Assembly (NCBI RefSeq): GCF_001583495.1
Contig: NZ_LQAQ01000034.1
Span: forward strand, 35,082-99,081
Source of the DNA: Flammeovirga sp. SJP92
GTDB lineage: Bacteria > Bacteroidota > Bacteroidia > Cytophagales > Flammeovirgaceae
Direction: 5' to 3'
DNA: 64,000 nucleotides
Part shown: positions 36,908 through 45,925 of the stretch, piece by piece
Layout: every line of letters begins with the position of its first letter
How positions within the stretch are numbered: the stretch's first letter is position 1
Translations under genes and position numbers: made by a program
Notes under the pieces: generated by a model
What the model was told of the DNA's origin: nothing
What the model saw: only the letters and a program-made list of their open reading frames with translations
Databases searched by the model: none

Positions 36908-37978
36908 TCAATATATCATATTATCGCTCAATTGAGCTTCATTTTCAAGTCCAAAACTTAATGTTCTATATATCTTGAATTTCATATTGAAGGAACTCAT
37001 GTCAATTTCTTTAAAAATTTGTTTAATAAGTTTTTTGCATTTCCGAATTTCTCGTTTTTCTTCAAAATAGAAGTCTAGTCCGTCAGATAATTTTGGCTTA
37101 TCGTAATTAGATACTTTAACATCTTTCAATTTGCCATTTTTATTAAAAGTCAATTGATAGTCTTCAATGCAGTCAATTTCGCTAAATTCAATTTTCTGTT
37201 TTACAATCTCCGCTTTCAAATAAGTGTCAACAGTATCTTTAATTGATTTTAAATATTCTCTTTGAGGTTTGCTTTTCTGGAATGCTAATGATTGTTTTTC
37301 ACTCATTATATACATCATTACAAATCCATTTTTAGAATACGTTTTTCCTTTATCCAGCTTGGGTTCAAATTCAGAATATTTATTTTGCAAATCGAGTATT
37401 TGACCAATTGTATCGTACATTGTCTTTATCGAAGTCACATAATTTATTGAATCATTTTGAAGCCTATGACAAGTGTATTCTGAAACCTTAAAATTATTTT
37501 GAACCTTAAAAGAAAAACTTATACTCCCACAATCTAACCAACCAAAATTCCACCCTGCAATTAATGTATCAGTAGGTGTTGAATAAAACTTTTGATTTAA
37601 TATCATTGCACCAACTTTTGTTGCACTATCAGTATTCAATTGAATGCTCTGATAAATGTAACTATTGGCTTTTGAACCTGTTCCGTAGTCTGTTTTAATG
37701 TCTTTATATTGGATAATGGAATTTATTAATTCACCTGAAAAGACTTTTCCATTATCACTATAAATGTCAATTATCTGTCCATCCCTTTGATGTCGAAAAT
37801 GATATTTGTACACAGAATTCTTGATAGGCTCAACTTCAAAGTAAAATTCATTGAGTTCTGATTGAGAATGACTTCTCCATGAATATTCATCAGATAGCTT
37901 TATGGATTTCATTTCACTCTGTGAATACGAATTTAATCCAATTAAAATTGATAATATGAGTAATGTCGTTTTCTTCAT
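36908..37978 (-). CDS. Secreted protein of unknown function
   Basis: The 356-aa product has a signal peptide (LLILSILIGLNSYSQ). A repeated block of short strands follows: NEFYFEVEPIKNSVYKYHFR, KVFSGELINSIIQYKDIKTD, GWNFGWLDCGSISFSFKVQN. The C-terminal part (CIEDYQLTFNKNGKLKDVKV) resembles TonB_C-like or MORN-like modules. It is flanked by oppositely oriented TGTTGGCGG sequences (36887 on plus, 37999 on minus), possibly cassette boundaries. Family not recognised. Confidence 0.6.
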   Translation of the reverse strand: MKKTTLLILSILIGLNSYSQSEMKSIKLSDEYSWRSHSQSELNEFYFEVEPIKNSVYKYHFRHQRDGQIIDIYSDNGKVFSGELINSIIQYKDIKTDYGTGSKANSYIYQSIQLNTDSATKVGAMILNQKFYSTPTDTLIAGWNFGWLDCGSISFSFKVQNNFKVSEYTCHRLQNDSINYVTSIKTMYDTIGQILDLQNKYSEFEPKLDKGKTYSKNGFVMMYIMSEKQSLAFQKSKPQREYLKSIKDTVDTYLKAEIVKQKIEFSEIDCIEDYQLTFNKNGKLKDVKVSNYDKPKLSDGLDFYFEEKREIRKCKKLIKQIFKEIDMSSFNMKFKIYRTLSFGLENEAQLSDNMIY

Positions 37979-38096
37979 CTTAAATTACCGCCAACATTGG
38001 ATAAGCACAATGACACTTATCCCTCAAAATTTAAAGGATGGACGCCATATAGTATATATCCATTTGTAAAAAAGCCTTCAAAACCCATGAAGTTTA

Positions 38097-38159
38097 AGTT
38101 TGCTATTAGATTATTGAAGGATGATTTGAATTTACATTTTTATGTATTACAAAACAAGA
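38097..38159 (+). repeat. Dispersed 63-bp repeat ending ATGTATTACAAAACAAGA (copy A)
   Basis: Near-identical to 58138-58200 (about 4 differences in 61) and related to 49507-49570. All three end with the same 18 bases, which begin with ATG and would encode MYYKTR, but downstream sequences differ. Probably a mobile-element end or insertion scar. Confidence 0.75.
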
Positions 38160-38274
38160 GATATAGTAATTGAACGTTTTAGAAATAAGTTACCAAGTAA
38201 TTGCAAAGCTTATAGTAAGAACGCTTTATTATTTCTCCCTTTTCAATATCAAAAATTTTTCCGTTGCTCTATGG

Positions 38275-38436
38275 TCATTTGGAAAGAGGGTGTAATATTT
38301 CTATCATTTCCTGAACAGAAATGAAATCTTTCCATTTAATGGATAACCAAAAATAAACTGAAAAGAAAGCCACCACCAAAAATGAAAATGTGAAGATGGA
38401 TATTAATAAAAACTTTTGAAACTGTTTCTTCATCAT
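38275..38436 (-). CDS. Small single-helix membrane protein (53 aa)
   Basis: Read on the minus strand from ATG at 38434-38436 to TGA at 38275-38277. It begins MMKKQFQKFLLI, has one hydrophobic helix (FLLISIFTFSFLVVAFFSVY) and a short tail with WKDFISVQEMIEILHPLSK. The positive-inside leader and clean helix support a real small membrane gene. The plus-strand frame over the same bases has a poor composition and begins inside a dispersed repeat, so it is rejected. Function unknown. Confidence 0.55.
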   Translation of the reverse strand: MMKKQFQKFLLISIFTFSFLVVAFFSVYFWLSIKWKDFISVQEMIEILHPLSK

Positions 38437-38528
38437 TGCTTTAAACTAATTTGTTTAACCAATACATCTCATTTTTGATGCTATAATACTATGTGCTTTT
38501 GATGCAGTTAAAGTATTCCTGGTAGATA

Positions 38529-39425
38529 TTATTTCTGTACCTGTACCTCTATATTATGCTCTTTCGCTTTTTTCTCTATCAAATCTGATTTATTCAATTT
38601 TTTAAGTTCTGAAAACATAAGCCCCATTATTTGCTCACTATCTTTTGCATAGTTAGAGTTCATTTCAACATATATGCGATGTGCAATAAAGATATTGTCT
38701 AAGGCATTCTCATAATCACCTCTCAAAAACAGCATTTTTGATAACCCAAAATAACCTTCTGGATTATCAGGATAAAGGTATTTAAGTTGACTATAACTAT
38801 CAATTGAATTTTCATAATCTTGGGTTAAAGAATAGCAAACTGCAATATTTAGTAGTGCAAGATCTCCTTCAGGAAATATTTCAAGGGACCTTTTATAATA
38901 CTTTATTGCTGATTTAAAGTTTCCCTTTCTTCTGTATGAGATTGCTAAATGATCAATGGCATAGATAAAATTATTATCTTTTTTCACTGCAGTTTTAAAT
39001 TGCTTGAGGGCTTTATTATAATTACCGCTTTTCAAAAATTCATTCCCTTTTTCAAAACAATCATTTGCTGATTGGTTGTCAGAACTTTTATAAAAAATAC
39101 TTTTTTTAGATTCTAAAACATACCACCTTACTTTATAACAGTCACTTGGAAGTAAATTATATGTTTCTTCTAATGTCCCTTTTATACCTTCCATTGTTCC
39201 AAGGTATTCTTTTTCGTCTGAAGTTAAAGAATCTTCAGATAGAACTTTGGCCATTGCTATAGCAACGCTGGATTGAATACTATCTTCATTGATGCTGTTT
39301 TTATCTATTGAATCCAAGTATTCGCAAGCATTTTTTGCTATTTTCTCCGTTAGAGTTTGTCCATGTAGTATAGAAGTCGTTACTACATTCAGAATCAGTA
39401 AAATAAAAAATCTCATTTCTCTCAT
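38529..39425 (-). CDS. Secreted tetratricopeptide-repeat protein
   Basis: The 298-aa product has a signal peptide (FILLILNVVTTSILHGQ); start at 39425 or at the second Met (39416). After a leader of about 120 residues come TPR units: ANDCFEKGNEFLKSGNYNKA, IYAIDHLAISYRRKGNFKSA, ALLNIAVCYSLTQDYENSID, and GYFGLSKMLFLRGDYENALD. TPR proteins mediate protein-protein contact in the periplasm; partner unknown. Adjacent metalloprotease-like gene at 39452 is 26 bp upstream, so an operon is likely. Confidence 0.85.
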   Translation of the reverse strand: MREMRFFILLILNVVTTSILHGQTLTEKIAKNACEYLDSIDKNSINEDSIQSSVAIAMAKVLSEDSLTSDEKEYLGTMEGIKGTLEETYNLLPSDCYKVRWYVLESKKSIFYKSSDNQSANDCFEKGNEFLKSGNYNKALKQFKTAVKKDNNFIYAIDHLAISYRRKGNFKSAIKYYKRSLEIFPEGDLALLNIAVCYSLTQDYENSIDSYSQLKYLYPDNPEGYFGLSKMLFLRGDYENALDNIFIAHRIYVEMNSNYAKDSEQIMGLMFSELKKLNKSDLIEKKAKEHNIEVQVQK

Positions 39426-39451
39426 TTTAGTACTATTATTAATTACTATTA

Positions 39452-39985
39452 TTACCAGTTTTCGCTGTATTTCTTATTGGCTTTATAAGCTTCAACCTCC
39501 AATGGTGCATTGTCATATCCATATTTTTCTAAATCTGAAAAATACTGTGTTATTATTATCTCTAAACTAGACCTTTCCACCTGAAGTACATGTACCAGTT
39601 CATGAGCTAATTTAGGTCGAGTTAACTCATATCCGTTTCGAATATATATTGAATAGCCAAAAGCTTGTGCATTATTTATAATACCTTCACCAATAAATCC
39701 CAGTGCTTCGCCAAGTGTTTTTAAGGCAAAATTCTCACGAGGGAACGGAACTTGATCCACGTAAACTAACCTTACTTTATCCGGGTGTTTGATCCCGATA
39801 TCAGAAGCCAGTAATAGCTCTTTATCGTTTAAGGGCACACCAATTTCTAAGCCTTTTTTATCTGTTTCATAGGCCCATTCTATATATTGCGGTATCAAAA
39901 CAGCAGAGATAATTTGCTTATAAGAAAATGCCAACGCAACGGCTACAACTATCACAGTTAATGCTATATATTTTAGTATTTTCAT
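39452..39985 (-). CDS. Membrane-anchored HELVH metalloprotease-like protein
   Basis: The 177-aa product has an N-terminal helix (YIALTVIVVAVALAFSYKQI). Its core has RPKLAHELVHVLQVERSSLE, with the zinc motif HELVH near residue 128, and a downstream EVEAYKANK where Glu could be the third ligand, as in gluzincin-like DUF4157-type proteins. Upstream YGYDNAPLEVEAY fits. Predicted to be a small zinc hydrolase of the cell envelope; substrate unknown. Confidence 0.7.
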   Translation of the reverse strand: MKILKYIALTVIVVAVALAFSYKQIISAVLIPQYIEWAYETDKKGLEIGVPLNDKELLLASDIGIKHPDKVRLVYVDQVPFPRENFALKTLGEALGFIGEGIINNAQAFGYSIYIRNGYELTRPKLAHELVHVLQVERSSLEIIITQYFSDLEKYGYDNAPLEVEAYKANKKYSENW

Positions 39986-40038
39986 GGTATCAATAAATTC
40001 CCTTTAAGTACATTGTAAACTAAATTTCCTTGACATTT

Positions 40039-40617
40039 CTACATCGTTTTTTTATCTTTTTCTTTCTTTTTGATATATAAAAGGTTCTCAGGCTCAAATG
40101 TTAAGTCACCAAGCTCCTTCACTGATTCCTTTTTATTGTACTTTTCCAACCCTTTTATTACAACCTCTTCCATTTGCTGTTGTAACTCTGCTAATTCTGC
40201 TTCAGTAAATGATTCAGATGTGCCTTTAGTAAGCAGTTTCTGTGTCTTTTTCATTTTATAATTAGGAGAGTTAATAGGTTGTAGTTGAAGTCCTGCTTTT
40301 ATAGCTCCCATTTCTGGAATAACATCGATAACATAAATTTTTCCTGCTTCAAGGTCTGCTTTAACATAATCTTTATTTTCTGCCCTAGCCCAAAACAAAT
40401 GCTCACCGGGATCACACTCATATCTCAAAAAATTTGGTCCATTAAAACGACCAATAACTTTAGTACTATCAAAATAAGTGAAATTTATAGCAAACCCTAA
40501 CGATGAAGATCTAACAAAGTAAACGACTGCCTTATCCGTTGGTGCAGGTGCGATTGATTGTGTATATCCATAAAAACTGAATAGCGTAAAAAGAAGTAAG
40601 AGTAATGATTTTTTCAT
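40039..40617 (-). CDS. Secreted DUF2846-like protein
   Basis: The 192-aa product has a signal peptide (LLLLLFTLFSFYGYTQ). The domain KAVVYFVRSSSLGFAINFTY, then PNFLRYECDPGEHLFWARAE and DLEAGKIYVIDVIPEMGAIK matches the DUF2846 pattern (VYFYR...; PGxH; LxAGKxYYV). The C-terminal part is a charged helix (AELQQQMEEVVIKGLEKYNK) that could be a coiled coil. DUF2846 proteins are envelope proteins of unknown function. Confidence 0.75.
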   Translation of the reverse strand: MKKSLLLLLFTLFSFYGYTQSIAPAPTDKAVVYFVRSSSLGFAINFTYFDSTKVIGRFNGPNFLRYECDPGEHLFWARAENKDYVKADLEAGKIYVIDVIPEMGAIKAGLQLQPINSPNYKMKKTQKLLTKGTSESFTEAELAELQQQMEEVVIKGLEKYNKKESVKELGDLTFEPENLLYIKKKEKDKKTM

Positions 40618-40685
40618 TCTTATATTAGTTTATGATCAAAAATTCACCAAACTGTAATAAAGGTCTATCCTTCCAAAATACAGTT

Positions 40686-41006
40686 TTAATGTTTATGTGA
40701 ATACTGTTTATTTTTTTTTGAGTAAACTCCATTTCTAAATTCTATTTCCATTTTTTCATCACCTCAACCTTGAGCCAAAGCATAATTAATTGACTCACTA
40801 ACAAACTTGGGTGTAACGTTTTTTGGCTCAAAATCAGGAGACTTATTTTCATTTACATAAAGTCATACATCATACCAACCGAAATCTACAATTAACACCC
40901 TATTTTTATATTCTTCCGAAAACACAAAAATCTTTTCGTGAAATTTCCAGTAAAATTGACGATTGCCAACAATGATTTGCCTTAAGCCCTTTTTAGAAAT
41001 TGCCAT
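40686..41006 (-). pseudogene. Decayed small gene with two in-frame TGA codons
   Basis: Reading the minus strand from ATG at 41004-41006 gives MAISKKGLRQIIVGNRQFYW, KIFVFSEEYKNRVLIVDFGW, then TGA (40863-40865), LYVNENKSPDFEPKNVTPKF, then a second TGA (40764-40766), then GDEKMEIEFRNG and a stop at 40686-40688. Both TGAs sit where tryptophan is plausible (YDV-W-LYV and AQG-W-GDE), one base from TGG. Frame is otherwise intact over 106 codons, so this is a recently dead gene or two point errors. Family not recognised. Confidence 0.65.
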
Positions 41007-41402
41007 CTTCTCTGTAATTTAACCAAGGTTTTGGATAGAATGAATTCAACTTTTTGATTCATGATTAAGCGTTTGTTTGAATTCTATAGAAAAATTACTT
41101 CTTGTAATAGTAATACTTTAAGTAATATATAGTTTACTTCTATCAAGGTAGAAAAGAATTTCAAACTATCAAACGCAATACATTATTATTCTAATTTATA
41201 TTACAAATCACCAAATGACTACTTGACTTCTTTTCCTTTAATGTAAACCCATAATTGAAATGATGGACTTTTGTAGCTGTACTTTTCTTTGATTTGTAAG
41301 TAGTGTGAAATACGTTTAGCCGTTGCAATACAACGGCCAAACAGAGTTATCATATTTATCGAGTAGTCATTTAAAGATTCAGTGTATGTAGATTGAAATG
41401 CT
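41007..41402. other. Spacer with hairpin and a possible gene fragment
   Basis: No supported gene. A perfect 7-bp hairpin GCCGTTG-CAATA-CAACGGC lies at 41319-41337. A 44-codon minus-strand frame (41219-41353, ending PSFQLWVYIKGKEVK) could be the tail of a lost gene, but it lacks other support. Confidence 0.35.
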
Positions 41403-42194
41403 TTATTTCACTTCTTCGAGGGCTTTCAAATAGAGTGTATTGAACTTGTTGCCTGAATACGGGTTTTGACTGGTGACTAAGTTTCTATCTCTTATTGCAA
41501 AGCTTTTACCTGGTCTGCCCTTTTCATATTTCAATCCTAGTTTTTTAAGTTGTTTCGCAATTTTACGGTTCTTAGGCTTGCCTTTCATTATAAATTTCTC
41601 GATGTAAAACTCCTCAAATCCTGTCACAGAATTGACATTGTAGCCGATAAAAGGATTATCATTTTTTGGAATAGTTGTAATCAGGCTTGGAGCGTGGCAT
41701 ATTAAACCTATTGCTTTTTGATCCTTGGCAAAAGATTTTAGGAGTTCAGGAGTATTTTGATCATAAATCAAATCAACCATAAGTCCCTGTCCGCCTGGTA
41801 TCACTAAGCCAATGTATTCGCTTTCTCTTTCGATAGCTTCCTCTAAAATCATAGGATTGGAAAAGGCAGTATTACTCTCCCAGAAATCAATTGCTTCTTG
41901 TTTCATCTCTAGGTTTTCTTTCCAATAATCATCATTTAAACTTTCTTGATCTATGGAGGCTTTTCCTCCTGAAGGCGTTGCAAAATCTACTGTATAACCC
42001 TCATTGATTATCGCTTTGTAAGCTTGATAAAATTCATTGAGAAATACACCCGTTGAGCGTTTCTTTTTTCCTTTTTTCAATAGTAAAGTATCTGCCTCGC
42101 TCATGACAAATAACACTTTACTATTTTGAGCAAATGTTGAAGTCGAAACCAATAACGAGATGAATAATATGATTGCTTTTGTGATCTGTTTCAT
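41403..42194 (-). CDS. Secreted DJ-1/PfpI-family protein
   Basis: The start at 42194 gives a signal peptide (AIILFISLLVSTSTFAQ) and removes the overlap with the upstream dehydrogenase that a start at 42257 would cause. The 263-aa product has the class I glutamine-amidotransferase-like fold: KVLFVMSEADTLLL, YTVDFATPSGG, GLVIPGGQGLMVDL, and nucleophile Cys in AIGLICHAPS. Relatives are chaperones/glyoxalases of the Hsp31 type. It may be co-transcribed with an SDR and a Crp-like gene upstream. Confidence 0.85.
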   Translation of the reverse strand: MKQITKAIILFISLLVSTSTFAQNSKVLFVMSEADTLLLKKGKKKRSTGVFLNEFYQAYKAIINEGYTVDFATPSGGKASIDQESLNDDYWKENLEMKQEAIDFWESNTAFSNPMILEEAIERESEYIGLVIPGGQGLMVDLIYDQNTPELLKSFAKDQKAIGLICHAPSLITTIPKNDNPFIGYNVNSVTGFEEFYIEKFIMKGKPKNRKIAKQLKKLGLKYEKGRPGKSFAIRDRNLVTSQNPYSGNKFNTLYLKALEEVK

Positions 42195-42243
42195 TTTGTA
42201 CTTTTTGAGTTTGATAAGTTCGGATGTTGGAATGATGAAGTCA

Positions 42244-42978
42244 TTATTCACCTCCATTTTTCATGATTTTCTCAGCAATTGAAGGAAATAAGCGATTGAT
42301 AATTTTTAATAGTTTTACCTTTCCTATACTTACCTCATATTTGTCTTTTTTGAAGCAAACGATAAACTCTTCAACCAACTGTTCAGGTGCTATTTTTCCT
42401 TTTCCCCTGCCTGCAGTCATTTGAGTATCTACCAAAGCCGGGATAATTTCAAATACTTTAGTATGTTTAAGTTGATAGCGTAAGGCTTTGGAAAAAATAT
42501 GAATCCCTGCTTTTGTACCACAATACACTGGCGCCTGCCTTTTGGGTACTAACCCCAAGCCTGATGATACATTGACGATAGCCGAATTATCATTGTTTTT
42601 TAGAAAGGGCAACGTCAAAGCAATAAGTTGAAGAGGTGCTCTAAAATTGACATCGATTTCCTGTTCTATCTTGTCCATCAGTTGTTCTTCTTCATCAAAA
42701 TGATAGTTGCATTGAACCCCAGCATTATTGACTAATATATTGGTGTCGGGGTGCTTTTCTTCTATAAAAAGTTTCAGCTCCTTTAATTCATCAATTTTGG
42801 AGATGTCACAAGTAAATGGAATTATTCGTTTATCTTTTTGGGCTAATTCTTTTAGCTTTAGTTCATTTCTACCAATGGCTATCACTTGATTATCAAGGGC
42901 TAGAAACTTATGAAGTAATGCTTCTCCAATTCCCGCCGTCGCTCCTGTAATAAGAATTTTATTTCCGTTTAATCGCAT
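42244..42978 (-). CDS. Short-chain dehydrogenase (DltE-like)
   Basis: The 244-aa SDR has TGATAGIGEALLHKF at residues 11-25, NNAGVQCNYHF near 86, catalytic VNVSSGLGL and YCGTKAGIHIFSKAL near 138-165. The IPALVDTQMTAGRGKG block is typical of DltE-type SDRs. Arg in AIGRNELK after strand 2 suggests NADPH. It lies 85 bp downstream of a Crp-like regulator on the same strand and 49 bp upstream of the DJ-1 gene, so these three look like one unit. Substrate unknown. Confidence 0.9.
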   Translation of the reverse strand: MRLNGNKILITGATAGIGEALLHKFLALDNQVIAIGRNELKLKELAQKDKRIIPFTCDISKIDELKELKLFIEEKHPDTNILVNNAGVQCNYHFDEEEQLMDKIEQEIDVNFRAPLQLIALTLPFLKNNDNSAIVNVSSGLGLVPKRQAPVYCGTKAGIHIFSKALRYQLKHTKVFEIIPALVDTQMTAGRGKGKIAPEQLVEEFIVCFKKDKYEVSIGKVKLLKIINRLFPSIAEKIMKNGGE

Positions 42979-43063
42979 ATTATTTTGTCTAAATGTTGCG
43001 ATACAAAGTTCAGGGATTTTAGGAAGGATTCCCTTTACATATGTAAAGGAATGGAGAGGAGTT

Positions 43064-43624
43064 TTATCTTTGGGCTCTAATTCTACTCAACTGTGTGGGG
43101 CTCACCCCCAAATAAGAAGCAATGTGATATTGTGGTATAAGTTGTTCGAGCTCTGGATGCTCTTTTTGAAAAATAACGTAGCGGTCTTTAGCTTCTAAGG
43201 TTACCAATTCTATTTCTCTTTTTTCCTTCCTTACAAAAAACTGCTCGGCTAGAATACGAGCAAGCCTTTCTACCTGAGGATATTGATCATAAAGTGCAAT
43301 AACGTCCCGGTAAGTAGCTACAAGCAATCGGCAGTCAGTAAGACAATCAATATCAATAAGGTTTGGGCTTTGCGTAATTAATGAAGAATAAGCTCCAACA
43401 AAATTATTTTCTGTAAAAAATGTTTTATTGTATTCCTCTGCTTTTTCACTACTGTAATACGCTCGTAAAACTCCTGATCTTACAAAAGCAATATTCCTTG
43501 AATATTCTCCTTTTTCAGCAAATTTTGTCCCTTTTTTTAGGTGAACTTCCTCGAATAGATGTGTCAGTTTTCCCAGTGTTTTATCATCAAAAGGGACAAT
43601 CTGTTTTAAAGTTTCTTCTAGCAT
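43064..43624 (-). CDS. Crp/Fnr-family regulator
   Basis: The 186-aa product has a cyclic-nucleotide-binding-like barrel (VHLKKGTKFAEKGEYSRNIA, FVRSGVLRAYYSSEKAEEYN) and a C-terminal winged helix ending YHIASYLGVSPTQLSRIRAQ. Phosphate-cassette residues for cAMP are not evident, as in most Bacteroidota members of this group. It is divergent from nothing and precedes the SDR and DJ-1 genes, which are probable targets. Confidence 0.87.
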   Translation of the reverse strand: MLEETLKQIVPFDDKTLGKLTHLFEEVHLKKGTKFAEKGEYSRNIAFVRSGVLRAYYSSEKAEEYNKTFFTENNFVGAYSSLITQSPNLIDIDCLTDCRLLVATYRDVIALYDQYPQVERLARILAEQFFVRKEKREIELVTLEAKDRYVIFQKEHPELEQLIPQYHIASYLGVSPTQLSRIRAQR

Positions 43625-43783
43625 ATTATAATTTCACTCCATAACTAACTCGACAAAATACATCTGAAAGTACTGAAAATTTATCTATTGAATACACTAT
43701 AAACAGAATTATCGCCTACTATCAATTGATATTTCTTTTTTTTAAAAAAAGAGAAGACTTAGTCTTGATTTAAGTACAGCTTA

Positions 43784-45052
43784 TTAGAAAAGCCTTTGCG
43801 GATAAAACACCACCTGAATCAAATTATATTCTAGCTGACTAAAATCAAATGCTTTACCATCAACCTTAAAGCTAGAGTAAGGATACCATCTTAGATTGGT
43901 TCTGAGAATAATAGCTTCATTGGTTTTTCCGGGTACAATGTCCCACCCAAAAGTAAGTCCAGGTTCAAAGGATGAATAATTAAAACTACGTTTCGATCCA
44001 TCTACTTCCTCTGTGTATTCAATAGTATCATAGGCGAGATTGAGACCAATGTAGGGCGCAAAGCCAGAGAAGTCAATCAGAAATTTATTCGCTTCTAGAG
44101 TCCATGAGTTTTTTTGGAGGGTTTGTTTGGTGCCAAACCCCTCGGTGGTAAAGGTTGGGTTTCTGAAAGATAAAGCTGTGAAAAAGTTGGCTTTGTTAAA
44201 GTGATAACCCAATGCAAAATCAAGATAGCTGGAAGAAGCTAATCGTTGTTGTAAATAAGGAAATTCCTGAGCATTGTAGGCTGAATTGGAAAGTGAAAAT
44301 GAGATGGAAGGTCCAACACCAATAAAGAAGTCTCCGAATGATTTGGCATCATAAGAAAGCTTTGAAACACTTGGGTAACTATTCCATTGATCAAGGTTCT
44401 TTTGAGTATTGTTTTTGGTAGCGTCAAAAGAATAAAGTAAGCCAAATTGAATGGAATACGAAGGCGTTTTAATTTCTGTCATATCAGTCTTACTAAGAGG
44501 GTATTTCCATTTAGTATTAGGAAAATAATTGACGGCCATTCTGAATGCGATTTTTTTATAACTGTACATTAAACCTGCATCAAAATTCAGCATAAAATCT
44601 TTAGCAATCGCGGTATGTTTCTCTCCTGTCTGCGGAATTTGTTCAAATGTCAATGCACCCCAGTTAAAGCCAATATAAGGACGTAATTTCCCTTTTTTCA
44701 TGGCCCAAGGGTAGATCCTTGCTCCAGTTGCTACAGAATGTAGCATTTTGTGCTGGGCATCATTTCCATCCAAGTTGATTTGACTTAGAGGGAATGTTAC
44801 ATAGAATTCGGTATGACCCCAAAAGTGAAATCCTCCCCAAGTGATGTATGGATTTAAAGTAGCGGAGTAATCAATGGGCATTACCTCTCCGTTGATCATT
44901 TGTTTCCCTGTAAAGGAAGGGAAAAAGTTGCCCCCTGCTTCTAAATACATTTGTGCAAAATCCAATCTCTGTTTTTGGGATGTATTGTCTTGAGCTTGTA
45001 GGTTGAAAACGAACAAACAACTCATGATGATTGTGATTATTATCTTATCCAT
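43784..45052 (-). CDS. Outer-membrane beta-barrel protein
   Basis: The start at 45052 gives a signal peptide (IIIMSCLFVFNLQAQ-like, here IIITIIMSCLFVFNLQAQ); the longer frame overlaps the upstream gene. The 422-aa mature protein is built from alternating strands with aromatic girdles (YITWGGFHFWGHTEFYVTFP, PYIGFNWGALTFEQ, FAPYIGLNLAYDTIEY) and ends QLEYNLIQVVFYPQRLF with a C-terminal Phe, the Bam signal. No ligand-specific motif seen. 4 bp after the related gene at 45057. Confidence 0.8.
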   Translation of the reverse strand: MDKIIITIIMSCLFVFNLQAQDNTSQKQRLDFAQMYLEAGGNFFPSFTGKQMINGEVMPIDYSATLNPYITWGGFHFWGHTEFYVTFPLSQINLDGNDAQHKMLHSVATGARIYPWAMKKGKLRPYIGFNWGALTFEQIPQTGEKHTAIAKDFMLNFDAGLMYSYKKIAFRMAVNYFPNTKWKYPLSKTDMTEIKTPSYSIQFGLLYSFDATKNNTQKNLDQWNSYPSVSKLSYDAKSFGDFFIGVGPSISFSLSNSAYNAQEFPYLQQRLASSSYLDFALGYHFNKANFFTALSFRNPTFTTEGFGTKQTLQKNSWTLEANKFLIDFSGFAPYIGLNLAYDTIEYTEEVDGSKRSFNYSSFEPGLTFGWDIVPGKTNEAIILRTNLRWYPYSSFKVDGKAFDFSQLEYNLIQVVFYPQRLF

Positions 45053-45056
45053 TTTA

Positions 45057-45731
45057 TTAAAATTGAAAGCCAATGAAAAACCAAATACTATTATCAAATC
45101 GATTATTCTTAACGGTTGTATCACCGAGTTGTGTATCCTGAATGGGATCAAGGGTGAATCGTAATGGAAGAGAAACTCTATAGTAAAGACCTTTTATTTT
45201 CATTACATCTGTTTCCACAAAACTGATGGCACTTCCAATAGTAAAAGAGGATTTTTGAAGTTTTTCATTAGAGATAGTATGTGTGTATTCATGGTCATAA
45301 TACCCAAAAGAAGGTGCGATATAAAGCCCTTTGGTGAAAACAGGAAAGTCATAAAAGAATTCAAAACCAACTTGCTTTCCTTTTACATTTTTACCGTCTA
45401 CCGCTTTTGCAAAATCAGAAGATAGATGTTTTTCAGACAAATAAAGATAGGTGAAAGCAAGCCTTAGTAAGTGGTCATTTTTAAACCTTATACCTACTTC
45501 TCCACCCAGAGATTTGAATTGGTTAAAAACAGCTTCTCCAAGGTCATAGGCAATAAAGAACTTCGTAGTTTTACTTTGAATAGAATCCTTATAGACGCTA
45601 TTCACCTTAGAAGAATAGTCAGTAGCATTCCATTGTTTTTTGGAGGTTGTCTTATGCAGTGCTATTTCTTGTGCATTAGTCCCAATGGAATAAAAAACAA
45701 TAAATGTGATGAGTAATAATTTGTGCTTCAT
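45057..45731 (-). CDS. Outer-membrane protein, barrel type
   Basis: The 224-aa product has a signal peptide (LLLITFIVFYSIGTNAQ), then strands such as HLLRLAFTYLYLSEKHLS, GFEFFYDFPVFTKGLYIAPS and GLYYRVSLPLRFTLDP, ending FDNSIWFFIGFQF with a C-terminal Phe. It is paired with a larger barrel protein downstream and sits next to a membrane LuxR regulator, a common arrangement for regulated surface proteins. Confidence 0.75.
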   Translation of the reverse strand: MKHKLLLITFIVFYSIGTNAQEIALHKTTSKKQWNATDYSSKVNSVYKDSIQSKTTKFFIAYDLGEAVFNQFKSLGGEVGIRFKNDHLLRLAFTYLYLSEKHLSSDFAKAVDGKNVKGKQVGFEFFYDFPVFTKGLYIAPSFGYYDHEYTHTISNEKLQKSSFTIGSAISFVETDVMKIKGLYYRVSLPLRFTLDPIQDTQLGDTTVKNNRFDNSIWFFIGFQF

Positions 45732-45865
45732 AATCTTAATTTTTGAAGCAAAACTATTAGTGATGTGAGAGGTTCACAATCGGGTAAAAGTATGATTTAG
45801 GCCTGATAAAGGAATATCATACAAAAGTATGAGCATTGATATTCAGTTAGTTGTATTATTTACCC

Positions 45866-45903
45866 CATCATTAGCCCACGACTTAAGTCGTGGGCTAATG
45901 ATG
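45866..45903. repeat. Perfect 38-bp palindrome
   Basis: The sequence CATCATTAGCCCACGACTT is followed directly by its exact reverse complement (19+19, no spacer). It lies 23 bp beyond the LuxR stop. Palindromes with the core GCCCACGACTTAAGTCGTGGGC resemble REP-type or IS200/IS605-related hairpins. As RNA it forms a long stem able to end transcription, but no U run follows. Confidence 0.9.
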
Positions 45904-45925
45904 ACTGACAACTATCGAAATTCTA

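Noticed and set aside
38142..38324. 60-aa plus-strand frame starting MYYKTR
   Set aside because: Its start is within a dispersed repeat shared by three loci with unrelated downstream sequence, and a better small gene lies antisense.
40686..41006. TGA read as tryptophan (recoded genome)
   Set aside because: Many other genes in the window end in TGA at sensible places, and no other gene has in-frame TGA, so decay is simpler.
41219..41353. 44-codon minus-strand frame ending QLWVYIKGKEVK
   Set aside because: Protein-like, but no start context, partner or repeat supports it; kept only as a possible fragment.
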